From a virus: DNA of 43,672 nt. A program made the translations under genes and the position numbers. The notes under the pieces were generated by a model. The model was not told the DNA's origin, ran no database searches, and saw only the letters and a program-made list of their open reading frames with translations. The stretch covers positions 1-43,672 of the IMG/VR virus record IMGVR_UViG_3300046005_001222; one strand, given 5' to 3'. The stretch's first letter is position 1; every line of letters starts with the position of its first letter. Of the stretch, positions 29,151-38,205 are shown in pieces.

Positions 29151-30787
29151 TTAACCTGTCCCTTCGACACGTTCTTGTTTTTGCCGTCCACGAACATCTG
29201 CACGATGTTCTGCTCGGACACGGGCAGGCCCGTGGCCTTGAGCGCGGCGATGATCTGCAGGCGGTCGGTGGAGGGCACCGACGACACCGGCACGTTCTTG
29301 CCGTTCACGTTGACGTAGGCCTTGGCCATCTCCTCGGGTTTGAGCATGGCCACGGGTTTCTGGGAGTCAGGCCCCCACGCATCCACGTACACCTTGTCTA
29401 GCACCACTGAGTCGACGACCTTCTGCTTCTCATCGGCCGTGAGGTCCTTGCCGCCCTTGGCGAGCGAGGCTTGGCGCACGCGCCGGTCGATCTCGGTGGT
29501 GACCAGGGCCGCGGTCTCGGGGTCCTTGGTCTTGTTGACGCCCATACCCACGAGCGCGGTGTTGATGCGTTGCTCGTCGGTGAGCATGCTGTCTTGCTTG
29601 GCGCTGCCACCCTTGGCCGCCGACGTCTGGATGTCGATCAGCTGCTCCATCTGGGTGGGGCCGATCTTCTCGGTGAGCCCGCGCAGGTCGACCTTCTCGC
29701 CCCGGGCGAGTTTCTCGCGGGTGTCGATGTAGGTGGCCCAGTCGGTCTTGACCGGGTGGCCCGCGACAGCGCGGTCGGCGCGCGCGCGCTGGGATTCCTG
29801 GAGCTGTGCGCGTTCGCGCCCGTCCATCCCGGCGAGCACCGCCTCGGGGATCTTCTTGCCCTGGGAGAACAGCTGCCAGGCCTGGTCGCTGAACTTGGCT
29901 TCGGTCTCGCGCTTGGCCTGCTCGACCATCGCGTGGTTGTTCTTGATCTCGACCAGGGCCTTCTCGCGTTTCTGCGGGTCCTTGATCTCGCCTGCTGCGG
30001 CCAGCTGCTCGGACAGGGGCTTGCCTGCCTGTTGCGCGGCGAACTGCGTGGCGAACTGGTTGTCGGCTTCCTTCTTCAGGACTTCCTCGACTCGGGGCTG
30101 GGCCGAGGCGGAGATCTCCACCTTGTTGGCGTCGTAGTAGGCCTGCGCTTTGGTGGGGTCCTGCTCGGCCAGCTTGGTGATCTGCGCCAGGTGCAGCCCG
30201 CTCAGATTCTTGAGTTGCTCGGCCTGCACCTGCTCGGTGGTCCAGCCCTTGCGTGCGCCCTTGGCCGCGGCCATGTTGCGCAGCTGCTCGGCGGAGCCTG
30301 CGACATCCCCGGTGGAGATGCCGAACTGGATCGCGGAGGCGACCGAGGCGGCGTTCACGTCATCGGCGTGGCGCTCCTGCTCGGCGCCCACGAACTGGAC
30401 GACGTTGCCCATGGCGGCGCCTTGCTTGCGCACCAGCGAGCGCGAGGCCAGCGCCTTGGCACGCGGGTCCAGGTCCTTGCCGTAGGTCTCGGAGGCTTTC
30501 TTCCACCACTCTTCGGCGGCAGCGGTGTAGGCCGGGGCGTTCTCGCCCTGGTACTTGCGCCGGTTCTCGGCGTCCCACTTCAACCACTCGGTGGAGATCT
30601 GCGTGTCGACGGTCTCGGCCTTGACCTGGGCGTCGCGTTCACCGATGCGATCGGCCACTTCACTGACGGCACCGAGTCCCCGGGCCAGCGCCTGGGCACC
30701 GGAGGAGACATCGACGTCACTTTGGTAAACGGGGCGCAGCGGCTGGGCACGTACCTGCGGGCCGTCGTAGGTGGGGACCTGCGGCAT
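29147..30787 (-). CDS. gp15-like internal virion (ejection) protein
   Basis: A 546-residue, mostly helical protein (MPQVPTYDGPQVRAQPLRPV..., SGAQALARGLGAVSEVADRI) with long stretches of charged and alanine-rich helix and no enzyme motif. Position between the gp14-like gene and the giant protein, as well as length, fit T7 gp15, which helps build the ejection channel through the periplasm. Its stop overlaps the start of the giant gene by four bases. Confidence 0.75.
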   Translation of the reverse strand: MPQVPTYDGPQVRAQPLRPVYQSDVDVSSGAQALARGLGAVSEVADRIGERDAQVKAETVDTQISTEWLKWDAENRRKYQGENAPAYTAAAEEWWKKASETYGKDLDPRAKALASRSLVRKQGAAMGNVVQFVGAEQERHADDVNAASVASAIQFGISTGDVAGSAEQLRNMAAAKGARKGWTTEQVQAEQLKNLSGLHLAQITKLAEQDPTKAQAYYDANKVEISASAQPRVEEVLKKEADNQFATQFAAQQAGKPLSEQLAAAGEIKDPQKREKALVEIKNNHAMVEQAKRETEAKFSDQAWQLFSQGKKIPEAVLAGMDGRERAQLQESQRARADRAVAGHPVKTDWATYIDTREKLARGEKVDLRGLTEKIGPTQMEQLIDIQTSAAKGGSAKQDSMLTDEQRINTALVGMGVNKTKDPETAALVTTEIDRRVRQASLAKGGKDLTADEKQKVVDSVVLDKVYVDAWGPDSQKPVAMLKPEEMAKAYVNVNGKNVPVSSVPSTDRLQIIAALKATGLPVSEQNIVQMFVDGKNKNVSKGQVK

Positions 30788-30790
30788 GGT

Positions 30791-31267
30791 TTATTTCCCT
30801 TTGTAGGTGTACCACTTGTCGGCGACCGATCCAGCGCCACCCAGCATGGTGCCCATCACGGCCAGCTGACCGTTGCTCTGTGCGGCGCTGGCTTGCGTGC
30901 GGTAGTTCTGACCCTGGGCGCGGTAGCCCCAGGCGTCCTTGCGTGCGTTGTTGCGCACGGTGTTGACGTCTTCCTGTGCGAAGAAGTCGGTCTGGTGTTG
31001 CAGGTCGGCCGGTGTGCCGTAGCCCAGGTCCAGGCCGTGAGCGGCAGCGCCCACGCGTTGCGCGCTCTTGAGCGCGGCAGCACGGCGCTGCACTTCCATC
31101 GCGTCCTGCTCGCCCTTGCGCTGTGCGTCCTCGGCGGCGTACTCGGCCATCGTGGCGTTGTTGCGGGCGATGCCGGAAGTGACCGCAGCCTGGTCGGACT
31201 GGGCCTTCATCGAGACCGCTGTCGACGCGGCCATGGCCACCATGGCAATTGTGGTTGGCTCACACAT
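30791..31267 (-). CDS. gp14-like internal virion protein
   Basis: A 158-residue protein with a hydrophobic N-terminal stretch (TTIAMVAMAASTAVSMKAQS), an alanine/glutamine-rich helical middle and a C-terminal QLAVMGTMLGGAGSVADKWY. This is the usual layout of T7 gp14-type core proteins that form the outer-membrane part of the ejection channel. It lies three bases before the gp15-like gene in the standard order 13-14-15-16. Confidence 0.75.
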   Translation of the reverse strand: MCEPTTIAMVAMAASTAVSMKAQSDQAAVTSGIARNNATMAEYAAEDAQRKGEQDAMEVQRRAAALKSAQRVGAAAHGLDLGYGTPADLQHQTDFFAQEDVNTVRNNARKDAWGYRAQGQNYRTQASAAQSNGQLAVMGTMLGGAGSVADKWYTYKGK

Positions 31268-31268
31268 A

Positions 31269-31733
31269 TCAGCCTCTCATCTCGAACTTGTGAAAGGGCT
31301 CGCCCAGCGCGCCGTATGGCATGGCCTCGTGCAAGGTGAACCCCAGGCGACGCAACCACCGAACGCTGGTTCGATTCTTCGTGTGAACGAAATTCACCAG
31401 GTGTGGGAACGCCTTTAGCATTCTGGCAATGTACTCTGGCGTCATTCGGACAAGGATACGGCTGTGCGCGTCGAGCACCGGGGTGCCCATCATCCAGGGC
31501 GAGCCGATCCCACTGACCATCGACAGCGGTGACACCCCGAGGATGCAAGCGAGCTCGCCGTCGATGTAGGCCGACCAGGCCAGCACGGAGGTGGCCACAC
31601 AGCGGCGCAGCGCGACCTCGTCGGAGTCGGTGTGCCCGTAGGCGCGCATCTCGGCGCGATCGCTGTCACGCAAGTTCTGCGCCAGCAGGACCGCGTCGTC
31701 GAGCTGTGCGGGGACGATCAGTACATCAGCCAC
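31269..31733 (-). CDS. gp13-like internal protein (GNAT-like, DUF2833 type)
   Basis: A 154-residue protein with the layout of an acetyltransferase-like fold: an acidic helix start (AQLDDAVLLAQNLRDSDRAE), a strand ELACILGVSPLS, a GSPWMMGT loop, and a C-terminal NRTSVRWLRRLGFTLHEAMP, which matches the end of GNAT-type and T7 gp13-like proteins. T7 gp13 is needed for internal virion assembly rather than as an enzyme. Its position before the gp14-like gene supports the call. Overlaps tail tubular gene B by eight bases. Confidence 0.75.
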   Translation of the reverse strand: MADVLIVPAQLDDAVLLAQNLRDSDRAEMRAYGHTDSDEVALRRCVATSVLAWSAYIDGELACILGVSPLSMVSGIGSPWMMGTPVLDAHSRILVRMTPEYIARMLKAFPHLVNFVHTKNRTSVRWLRRLGFTLHEAMPYGALGEPFHKFEMRG

Positions 31734-33957
31734 CCGTCTGCAGCTCGAGTGTCATGGACAACACGGTGAGCGGCAGCGGCAGGTCCTGACGCACGCAGAT
31801 CGCACCGTCCTGGTTCCAGCTGGGGTCGACGGACAACGAGAGCTCACCGTCGCGCAGCGCGGGCGGTGATCCGTAGGGGTCGGTGATGGCCCGTGCCGGG
31901 TACTCGCGCAGGCGATCGAACGCGGGGCCCGCCTTCACGACCGAGGACTGGCTCACGCGCAGGTGAACCTTGTTGATGTTCTTGACCGTGCCTTGGCCCG
32001 CAGCACCCATGCCCTCGATGGCCAGCGGCAGCGTGCGCAGATCCGCGGTGATGGGCAGACCGATGTGCACCACGCTGGCCGCGGTGCCGAGCGTGACCGC
32101 GCCGCCCGTGACGGCCTGGCGGGTTTCCACGGCGCCGTCGGCCAGGATGTCGACGGTCTGGCCCTCGAGGTGGTACAGGCCACTGATCGTGGTGACTGGG
32201 CTGCCACTGTAGGTGAGGCCTGAGTCGACGTAGAACGCATCGGCCTGGGCGGTGAAGATGCGCGTGCGCAGGCGCTCCACGTACCGCACGTCGCGCCCGT
32301 TCACCGTGCGCTTGACCACGACGTAGAGCACGTCCTCGTTGTCCTCGGCCACGGTGCAGCACGACTCGAACGTGCCGTCGGTGTCGTGGGCGTGCCAGCC
32401 ATAGACCTGCTGGTCGGGCACGTAGGTCATCCCTAAGAGCGTGCCGTCATTGCGGATGCCCCACAGCATGGGGTCAGGGGCGCGGGCGTAGGCCAGCTGA
32501 CTGACCCCGTAACCGTTGAACCGATGCGGCGCCATGATCGAGATGTCGATCGAGCGGTACATGTTGGTTTCCCAGTTGTAGGCCAGTTCCCGGATGCGCG
32601 AGCCTTGCGCCTGCACGTAGAGCACCGAGCCCGAGGTCACCACGGGCTGCACGTTGTTGGCGCCCGAGTAGCCCTGCGGTTTGATCGACACGCTGGTGGG
32701 CGTGATGGCCGGTGCGCCGTCGGCGAAGATGCGGAACTCCCCACCCTGGGTGAGCGCGATCAGATCCGACAGCGGTATCAGGTGCCGGATCTGGTTGTTC
32801 TGGCTTGATGCCACGCGCAGCTCCATCCCGTCGGCATCGCGCGAGGGCAGCGAGCTCGTCAGGTTGGTGTTGGTGCCGGTGCGCGTGGCCCACATCACCT
32901 GGGTCTTCAGGTTGGTGCCCGCGAACCAGCGGCGCTGCTCGTGGTAGGTGGTCGCGGCCGGGTAGTCCCCTGCCCCGCTGTTCAGGTCGATGATGTCCTC
33001 GGGCGGCGACTGCGTGGTGTCGGGCAGGATGTTGTCATCGTTTGCGCTTAAGGTCGTGGTCTGGCCCATGTAGCCAAAGCCACCCCCGCGGCGCTTGTAG
33101 ACGTAGTAGCGGCTGGCGCCGGTGACGGCCAGCCAGGAGATCGTGTTGTAGTTGCCGGCGATCGACAGGTCGTTGGAGACCGTGGTGCTGGCTGATGCCA
33201 GGGATTCGGTCACGCCGTCGGCCGCCACGGCCGTGACGCAGTATTCGCACGGTGAGGGTTTGCCAGCGGTGGGTGCGGTGACCGCCACCGAAGGTGCGGC
33301 CGGCGCGGAGAGCGTCGGCGCAAACGACACCGTGGTCAGGGTCCAGTTGGTGGCGCCCAGGCGCTTCAATTCGCTGGCGGCGTAGCTCGGGTGCGTGATC
33401 GTGATCACGTCGGAGTCCTGCGCGTAGTGCAGGTCGAAGAGATCGGTGTCGGCGTAGCTGGTGCTGATCGTGTAGACGCGCGCCGCGGTGGTGCCCGCGG
33501 CGGTGGTCGCCACGTTCCACAGGTCGGTGGTGGTGAACGTGTCGACGCCGGTGGAGGTGATCTTGTGGTAGCGCCCGCCGATGTAGACCCAGTCGCCCGT
33601 GCTGTAACCGTGAGCGGTCACCGTGACGGTCGAGCCCACAATCGACACGATCGCCTTGTTGGCCTCGAGGAGTGTGGCGCCGTCGATGTGAAAGCGGATG
33701 TACTGGTGCCCGAACTCGAGCACCACGGTCTGCGTGGCGCTGAACGAGAACGGGATCAGGCGCACGGCGCGCGTGGAGTCCTTGGCCTCGTTGATGAACT
33801 CGAAGCCTGGGCGCCGGGTCGCAGGCCCGTGGGGCAGCGTGATGAAGTTGCGCGCCAGGCTCAAGCCGGTCTGGTACTTGGTCAAGTCCAGGCGGCCGGC
33901 GAGCTCGGGCGTGATCTCGCCCCCGGCGAACGATCGGAGCAGGTTCTTGACGCTCAT
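31726..33957 (-). CDS. tail tubular protein B (gp12-like, tail nozzle)
   Basis: A 743-residue beta-rich protein forming the nozzle of the short tail. I start it at ATG 33957 (MSVKNLLRSFAGGEITPELA), which overlaps the stop of tail tubular gene A (ATGA); the open frame continues upstream only by chance. GGEITPELAGR, NFITLPHGPATRRPGFEFI and VLEFGHQYIRFHIDG are hallmark phrases of this family. A fibronectin-like inserted region at about 205-285 (PSVAVTAPTAGKPSPCEYCV...) is seen. Confidence 0.9.
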   Translation of the reverse strand: MSVKNLLRSFAGGEITPELAGRLDLTKYQTGLSLARNFITLPHGPATRRPGFEFINEAKDSTRAVRLIPFSFSATQTVVLEFGHQYIRFHIDGATLLEANKAIVSIVGSTVTVTAHGYSTGDWVYIGGRYHKITSTGVDTFTTTDLWNVATTAAGTTAARVYTISTSYADTDLFDLHYAQDSDVITITHPSYAASELKRLGATNWTLTTVSFAPTLSAPAAPSVAVTAPTAGKPSPCEYCVTAVAADGVTESLASASTTVSNDLSIAGNYNTISWLAVTGASRYYVYKRRGGGFGYMGQTTTLSANDDNILPDTTQSPPEDIIDLNSGAGDYPAATTYHEQRRWFAGTNLKTQVMWATRTGTNTNLTSSLPSRDADGMELRVASSQNNQIRHLIPLSDLIALTQGGEFRIFADGAPAITPTSVSIKPQGYSGANNVQPVVTSGSVLYVQAQGSRIRELAYNWETNMYRSIDISIMAPHRFNGYGVSQLAYARAPDPMLWGIRNDGTLLGMTYVPDQQVYGWHAHDTDGTFESCCTVAEDNEDVLYVVVKRTVNGRDVRYVERLRTRIFTAQADAFYVDSGLTYSGSPVTTISGLYHLEGQTVDILADGAVETRQAVTGGAVTLGTAASVVHIGLPITADLRTLPLAIEGMGAAGQGTVKNINKVHLRVSQSSVVKAGPAFDRLREYPARAITDPYGSPPALRDGELSLSVDPSWNQDGAICVRQDLPLPLTVLSMTLELQTGG

Positions 33958-34586
33958 GCCCGGGCGGCCACCGAGGATGGCGTGAAGTCGTGGGTGCTGG
34001 AGCTCGCATTCGCCGAGGCCGTGGCGGCGATGTCGGCCAGGGCCATGGCACGCTCGCGCATGGCATCGCCCACTCGCGTGCCCTCGTTGCCCTTGATGAT
34101 GGGCCCGGCGAGATAGGACGCCAGCAGGTAGGACAGCGCGCTCGTGAAGCTCGGGGTGAACTTGGTCGAGTCGGTCACGTCGCGCACGTAGACCAGCACG
34201 GCGTCGGGCTCGTTGGTGTAGAGCACGTCGCCTTCCATCTCGAAGTCGGCCGAGTCGGCGTCGTTGGGGGAGTAGCTCGCGTCGTCCTGGTTGAAGACGG
34301 TGAGCGTCGACATCGGGCGCAGGATGCGCTTGGGCGCCAGGCAATCCGAGGGCAGCGCGTAGGCGTAGGCCCAGCTGGTGCTGGCGTTGGTGACCTGGGC
34401 CAGCGTGGCGCGCTTCAGCACGAAGCGCCAGTTGCCGGGCTCGATCATCTCGGTGCGCGCGATGTCGTAGAAGGTCGCGCAGTGGCCAGCCTCGACGCTG
34501 CCGTCAGGCGGGCTGATGCTCGAGACTCTGGCCTCTGAGCCAATGTGGCTCAAGGCCATGTTACAAAGTTGGACGACTGAGGCCAT
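33954..34586 (-). CDS. tail tubular protein A (gp11-like adaptor)
   Basis: A 210-residue helical adaptor that would sit between portal and nozzle. It starts MASVVQLCNMALSHIGSEAR and contains ARTEMIEPGNWRFVLKRATL and LPSDCLAPKRIL, phrases typical of gp11-like proteins. The C-terminal half has the SALSYLLASYLAGPIIKGNE helix pair. The ribosome binding site GGAGAAA follows a 13-bp hairpin at 34596-34626. Confidence 0.88.
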   Translation of the reverse strand: MASVVQLCNMALSHIGSEARVSSISPPDGSVEAGHCATFYDIARTEMIEPGNWRFVLKRATLAQVTNASTSWAYAYALPSDCLAPKRILRPMSTLTVFNQDDASYSPNDADSADFEMEGDVLYTNEPDAVLVYVRDVTDSTKFTPSFTSALSYLLASYLAGPIIKGNEGTRVGDAMRERAMALADIAATASANASSSTHDFTPSSVAARA

Positions 34587-34595
34587 GTGGTTTCT

Positions 34596-34626
34596 CCGAT
34601 GGCGTCCAGTTTATGGACACCATCGG
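34596..34626 (-). promoter_or_regulatory. 13-bp hairpin before tail tubular gene A
   Basis: Arms 34596-34608 and 34614-34626 pair fully on the minus strand if one G-U pair is allowed, with a five-base loop. No U-tract follows, so it is not a simple terminator. GGAG of the ribosome binding site begins in the last pairs of the stem, so access may be restricted. Confidence 0.6.
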
Positions 34627-34630
34627 GGGA

Positions 34631-34640
34631 CACGGACACG
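34631..34640 (-). repeat. post-stop decamer CGTGTCCGTG, copy 2
   Basis: Directly follows the TAA stop (34643-34641) of the 274-residue repeat protein and precedes the hairpin at 34596-34626. Confidence 0.75.
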
Positions 34641-35465
34641 TTACCGGCGACGCAGCCAGATCTGGCCACCACCGACAAGCGTGCCGGTGTAGTCGGCTCC
34701 GGTCGGCCCGTATTGCACGCCCAGCTTCACGTCGGCGGGGCTGGGCCAGACCATGACGCCTGAAATCGCTCCGCTCTGCGTGGCGGTGAGCGTGACCTGC
34801 TCGCCGAGGGTCGTGACCATGATCTGCGTGGCGCCCAGCGCTTCGGCCACGGCAATGGCTTCGGCCAGGCTGTTGGCGAGGATCGCGGTGACCGTCGCGC
34901 CGTCTGCCAGGGTGAGGGTTTCGGTGAGCTGCGCGGCGTAATCCGCAGTGCCGGCCACGGTGTCATTCATCGCAGCCAGTTCGGCCAGCACGTCGGCCAT
35001 CACCTGGTTGGCGATGAGCACATCGGCCAGGGCCAGCGACTCGGCCAGTGTCTCGTTGTACGTCTGCGGGCCGCCTCCGCCCGGGATCAGCGCGGAGAGG
35101 TAATCGTCGAGCAGCGTGGTGCTGTCTGACAGCGTGGCCACGAACGTCTGCACCGAGCTGTCGGTGTCGGCCGGGGTCACGCTCTCTGCGAGTGCGTTGC
35201 CGAAGGTCGCTGCGCTGCTGGCGCTGTCAGCGAAGGTGAGGGTCTCTGCCAGGAGGTTGGGATACAGCAGCCCGGCCACCAGGGCATCCGCAGCTGCCAC
35301 GGATTCGGAAATTCCGTTGAGCAGCGTGGCGATGGTGGTCAGCGACTCTGCAGTAGCGACGGATTCAGTCAGCGACTCGTTGTAGGTGGTTGGACCGCCG
35401 CCTCCGCCACTGGCTACAGGTAGCGCACTTAGGGGCGTGCTGCTTAGTGGCGCAAAGCCCAGCAT
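34641..35465 (-). CDS. 274-residue repetitive virion-associated protein
   Basis: The body is made of degenerate repeats around E(S/T)(L/V)xxAD: NESLTESVATAESL, AETLTFADSA, AESVTPADTDS, AESLALADVL, TETLTLADGA, AEAIAVAEAL, spaced about 25-30 residues apart. Two GGGGGP spacers divide the array. The C-terminus GVMVWPSPADVKLGVQYGPT and YTGTLVGGG resembles a terminal domain seen in other phage tail proteins. Probably a tail or head decoration; function unknown. Confidence 0.6.
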   Translation of the reverse strand: MLGFAPLSSTPLSALPVASGGGGGPTTYNESLTESVATAESLTTIATLLNGISESVAAADALVAGLLYPNLLAETLTFADSASSAATFGNALAESVTPADTDSSVQTFVATLSDSTTLLDDYLSALIPGGGGPQTYNETLAESLALADVLIANQVMADVLAELAAMNDTVAGTADYAAQLTETLTLADGATVTAILANSLAEAIAVAEALGATQIMVTTLGEQVTLTATQSGAISGVMVWPSPADVKLGVQYGPTGADYTGTLVGGGQIWLRRR

Positions 35466-35468
35466 GGA

Positions 35469-36365
35469 TTAGCTCCAGCTAATGACGATAAGCCCGGCCC
35501 CGCCGTGTCCACCTTCTGCGCCAGTGATGCCCCCGCCACCGCCAGAACCACCAGAGCCGAAACCGCCGGGGTTGCCGGGTAGCGCAGCGCCTGCTGCCGA
35601 TGCCGCTCCACCAGAGCCGCCGCAAGAGATCAGCAGGCCGTTAGGACGATCAACACCAGACGAGCCGTTCACGGTTGCCACCGTCGCGCTGGATGTGCCG
35701 CCTGCCAGTGTGGGAATGAAGCCAGAGCCCGTGATGTTGCCGCCGTTGCCGACCGTGTTGGTCGCAGTGCAGCCACCGCCACCAGCGCCGCCGGTCACGC
35801 AATTGCCGGCGGCGGTGCCCCACACCACAGCGGATGCTGCGGTTGTAGTGATCGTCCCGGCAGAGCCGCCAAGACCGGCAACGTATGTGGCCTGCCCGAG
35901 GCTGGACAGCACGGCGGTGGTGTTGGAGCCAATCGTGCCGGCAGAGCCAGCGGAGCCAGCAGTCGTCGAACCAGCACCGCCCGCACCGCCGCCGCCAGCG
36001 GTCAGGAACAGGAAGCTCGCAGCAGCAGCCGCTTGCGCAATTGCGCTGACGTAGGTCGTACCACCAGCTACACCAGCGCCGGCTGCGGCGCCGCCCTTAC
36101 CGCCAAGGCCGGGGATGAGGTACAGCACATCAGGAAGCAGGGCCGCAGGTATGGTCAGGCGAGACTGCGCGCCACCGCCGCCGCCGCCTCCGCCGCCGCG
36201 GATGGTAGACGTGGCTCCGGTCATTCCGCCGCCGCCCCCACCGCCGCCGCCGAACGCAATGATCTGCACCATCGACGCGCCGCGTGGCTTGTACCAAGGC
36301 TTGATCGACCCATCGCCCCAGAAGAACTGGACTTTGGGGTCGTTGATGTGGCTAATGTCGAGCAT
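35469..36365 (-). CDS. glycine-rich tail protein/adhesin-like
   Basis: A 298-residue protein with two runs of nine glycines near residues 40-65 and dense Gly/Ala/Ser repeats to the end (GGGGAGGAGS..., GGSGGAASAAGAAL). An ordered N-terminus, ISHINDPKVQFFWGDGSIKP followed by WYKPRGASMVQIIAFG, is the common opening of phage glycine-rich proteins. Poly-glycine-II sandwiches form the tips of some phage adhesins, so a receptor-contact role is possible. Its ATG shares one base with the previous stop (TGATG). Confidence 0.65.
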   Translation of the reverse strand: MLDISHINDPKVQFFWGDGSIKPWYKPRGASMVQIIAFGGGGGGGGGMTGATSTIRGGGGGGGGGAQSRLTIPAALLPDVLYLIPGLGGKGGAAAGAGVAGGTTYVSAIAQAAAAASFLFLTAGGGGAGGAGSTTAGSAGSAGTIGSNTTAVLSSLGQATYVAGLGGSAGTITTTAASAVVWGTAAGNCVTGGAGGGGCTATNTVGNGGNITGSGFIPTLAGGTSSATVATVNGSSGVDRPNGLLISCGGSGGAASAAGAALPGNPGGFGSGGSGGGGGITGAEGGHGGAGLIVISWS

Positions 36366-36526
36366 CAGAAAGGCCCAGTTACATCGTTCTCGGTGACATG
36401 AACGGATGTTCCTTCGTGCGCGAGCATAGGTGCGCCGGTCAGGTCGTAGTACCCGACGAACTCACCGTCAGTCAGCAGCATGTAGCCCTCGCCGCCGTTG
36501 ATGGCTACCTTGAACCATGTGTTCAT
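36365..36526 (-). CDS. 53-residue virion-region protein, unknown
   Basis: ATG 36526 shares one base with the stop of the upstream gene (TGATG) and the TGA shares one base with the ATG of the glycine-rich gene. The product (MNTWFKVAINGGEGYMLLTD..., then GEFVGYYDLTGAPMLAHEGT) looks like a small beta domain. The tight junctions on both sides support it as real. No family is recognised. Confidence 0.65.
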   Translation of the reverse strand: MNTWFKVAINGGEGYMLLTDGEFVGYYDLTGAPMLAHEGTSVHVTENDVTGPF

Positions 36527-36978
36527 CAGTATTTACCCCCGAAGCCCGTGGCGATAAAACCGCAGGACGCAGGTTGGGCCACGGTGATCTTGCACACCAC
36601 AGACCAGCCGGCAGGAATGGCGATGTTCATGGCCACGTCATAGTTGAGCGGGGCAGCGGTAGTGGTCAGCGCACCCGTGGCCGGGATGGCGATTTCGTCA
36701 ATCAGTTTAGAGGTTGCGTCTGTCACCGCGCCGGATGATGCAGATGTCAGGAAGAACTTCATCACGCAGGCCACAGAGGTGGTCGTGGCATTGGCCACAT
36801 ACTTGACACGGATGCGCTGGAGGAAGCCGCCGTTGGTCGCGTCAGCAGTCCAAATCGTGTAAACGTCAGTGCCGATTGTCCCGGCTGCGTTGTAGAGGAC
36901 TGCGTTGACAGCAGCAATGAGCGCAGACGATTGAACGTCGGGTGAGCGCGAGTAAATTGGGTCGGTATTAGCTGCCAT
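36526..36978 (-). CDS. 150-residue structural protein, unknown
   Basis: A beta-rich protein (MAANTDPIYSRSPDVQSSAL..., IRVKYVANATTTSVACVMKF, IPAGWSVVCKITVAQPASCG) without charged helices, as expected of a virion surface or tail-tip domain. It lies in the block of small genes (35469-38424) between the capsid and the tail genes. No family is recognised. Confidence 0.6.
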   Translation of the reverse strand: MAANTDPIYSRSPDVQSSALIAAVNAVLYNAAGTIGTDVYTIWTADATNGGFLQRIRVKYVANATTTSVACVMKFFLTSASSGAVTDATSKLIDEIAIPATGALTTTAAPLNYDVAMNIAIPAGWSVVCKITVAQPASCGFIATGFGGKY

Positions 36979-36987
36979 GTCCTACTC

Positions 36988-37356
36988 CTATGGGAACGCT
37001 AAACCACGCGACTGCGCGAGCGTCTGTCCCTTGGTGAATATTTCTTCCATGCGTTCAGATGGGATAGTGTTGAAAATCTCCACCGTACCGTTGAACGTGA
37101 CCAGTGCGTCTGCGTTGCTGGAAGCCTTCACACTGTCGCGCACGAACGTGGTCGATGCGGACAGGTAGCCCTTACCCACTTCCCAGTTGTCGCTGGAGTC
37201 CGTGATGCAGTAATAGGCTGGGTCGTACACGCCAACAGCCCCCGCCGCGAAGCGGGAGGCGAACGTCTTGAACCCCGCCACCGCTCCGGTCAGCGTGATG
37301 TTTCCGTTGGTGCCCGTGCCAGTTTCCTTGACACGGTCGTGCATCCGTTGGGGCAT
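36988..37356 (-). CDS. 122-residue virion-associated protein
   Basis: MPQRMHDRVKETGTGTNGNI, ITLTGAVAGFKTFASRF, and WEVGKGYLSASTTFVRDSVK with ASSNADALVTF recur in many phage structural regions, often in or near fibre proteins. Probably a small beta domain at the tail or head vertex. Its ATG shares one base with the TAA of the preceding gene (TAATG). Confidence 0.6.
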   Translation of the reverse strand: MPQRMHDRVKETGTGTNGNITLTGAVAGFKTFASRFAAGAVGVYDPAYYCITDSSDNWEVGKGYLSASTTFVRDSVKASSNADALVTFNGTVEIFNTIPSERMEEIFTKGQTLAQSRGLAFP

Positions 37357-37835
37357 TACGTGGCCGATACGGTCAGGGTCACATTCAGTGTGTCGCCGGA
37401 CACCACCGAGCGCGACGTTGCGAAGTCACCCGCGCTGTAGAGCGTGCCGCTCGTGCCGGAGTTGGCACTGGCCACAAACGCACCGGCCACCGTGGCGCTG
37501 GCGTTGATGGTGTAGGCCACGACGGTCGCCGTGTTGCTGCCACCGCTGGTCGTGCCAAACGTGATCGCCGGGCGGTTACCTGCATACGGGTTGACCTCAG
37601 CCCAGCCCGCGTGCGAGGCCAGCGTGTCGCCCACGGCGGCGGTTCCGGTGCCCTTGAGGCCCAGATACCAGGCAGCGGTGTAGGCGCTGCCCTTGAAATA
37701 TTTGTCGATGATGTCGGTCTTGCCGACCGTGGTCACCAGGTTCTCGTACTTCTCAGTCCACTTGACCTGGCCGTCTTCGCCGATGCACTCCACCTCGTAG
37801 GTGAAGTACGGACCAAAGCGTTCTTTGTTGTCCAT
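37356..37835 (-). CDS. 159-residue structural protein
   Basis: MDNKERFGPYFTYEVECIGE, then KYENLVTTVGKTDIIDKYFK and TAAWYLGLKGTGTAAVGDTL. This combination is familiar from structural operons of BPP-1-like and other phages, annotated only as hypothetical or structural. The C-terminal half is Gly/Ser/Thr-rich beta sequence. Likely a virion component. Confidence 0.65.
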   Translation of the reverse strand: MDNKERFGPYFTYEVECIGEDGQVKWTEKYENLVTTVGKTDIIDKYFKGSAYTAAWYLGLKGTGTAAVGDTLASHAGWAEVNPYAGNRPAITFGTTSGGSNTATVVAYTINASATVAGAFVASANSGTSGTLYSAGDFATSRSVVSGDTLNVTLTVSAT

Positions 37836-37845
37836 GTTGTGTTCC

Positions 37846-38202
37846 TTAGATCGACTTGCGGCCTGACATCACCACCTTGAGAGCGGTCGTGCCGTCGCCA
37901 CCGAATACGCGGGGCTTGAGGTAGATGGGGAGCTCGACGATCTGCTTGAGCGCACCGCCCGACAGCGTGAGCGGTTGGCCCGAGGTGTCGGTCAATGCGT
38001 GATAGGTCACGCCGTCGTTGCTGCCACCGATGGTGATGCTGGCGCCACCGAACTCACCAGACACCTGGATCGCCCGGTCGGAATAAACGGCGAGCCGTAC
38101 TGGCTCGCCGTCGTCATCCGCTGCCATGTTGTCCCAGGTCGTGACCGCTACGTCCGAGGAGGTCTCGAACGGAAAGGTCGTGACCGGGACAACCGTTGCC
38201 AT
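37846..38202 (-). CDS. 118-residue structural protein, unknown
   Basis: A beta-rich protein (MATVVPVTTFPFETSSDVAV..., VYSDRAIQVSGEFGGASITI, ending LKVVMSGRKSI). Such small domains in the capsid-to-tail interval are usually decoration or stabilising proteins. It starts three bases after the preceding stop. No family is recognised. Confidence 0.6.
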   Translation of the reverse strand: MATVVPVTTFPFETSSDVAVTTWDNMAADDDGEPVRLAVYSDRAIQVSGEFGGASITIGGSNDGVTYHALTDTSGQPLTLSGGALKQIVELPIYLKPRVFGGDGTTALKVVMSGRKSI

Positions 38203-38205
38203 CGC

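Noticed and set aside
29471-31339. 622-codon plus-strand open frame opposite gp14/gp15-like genes
   Set aside because: Same codon-bias shadow effect; crosses the boundaries of three well-supported minus-strand genes.
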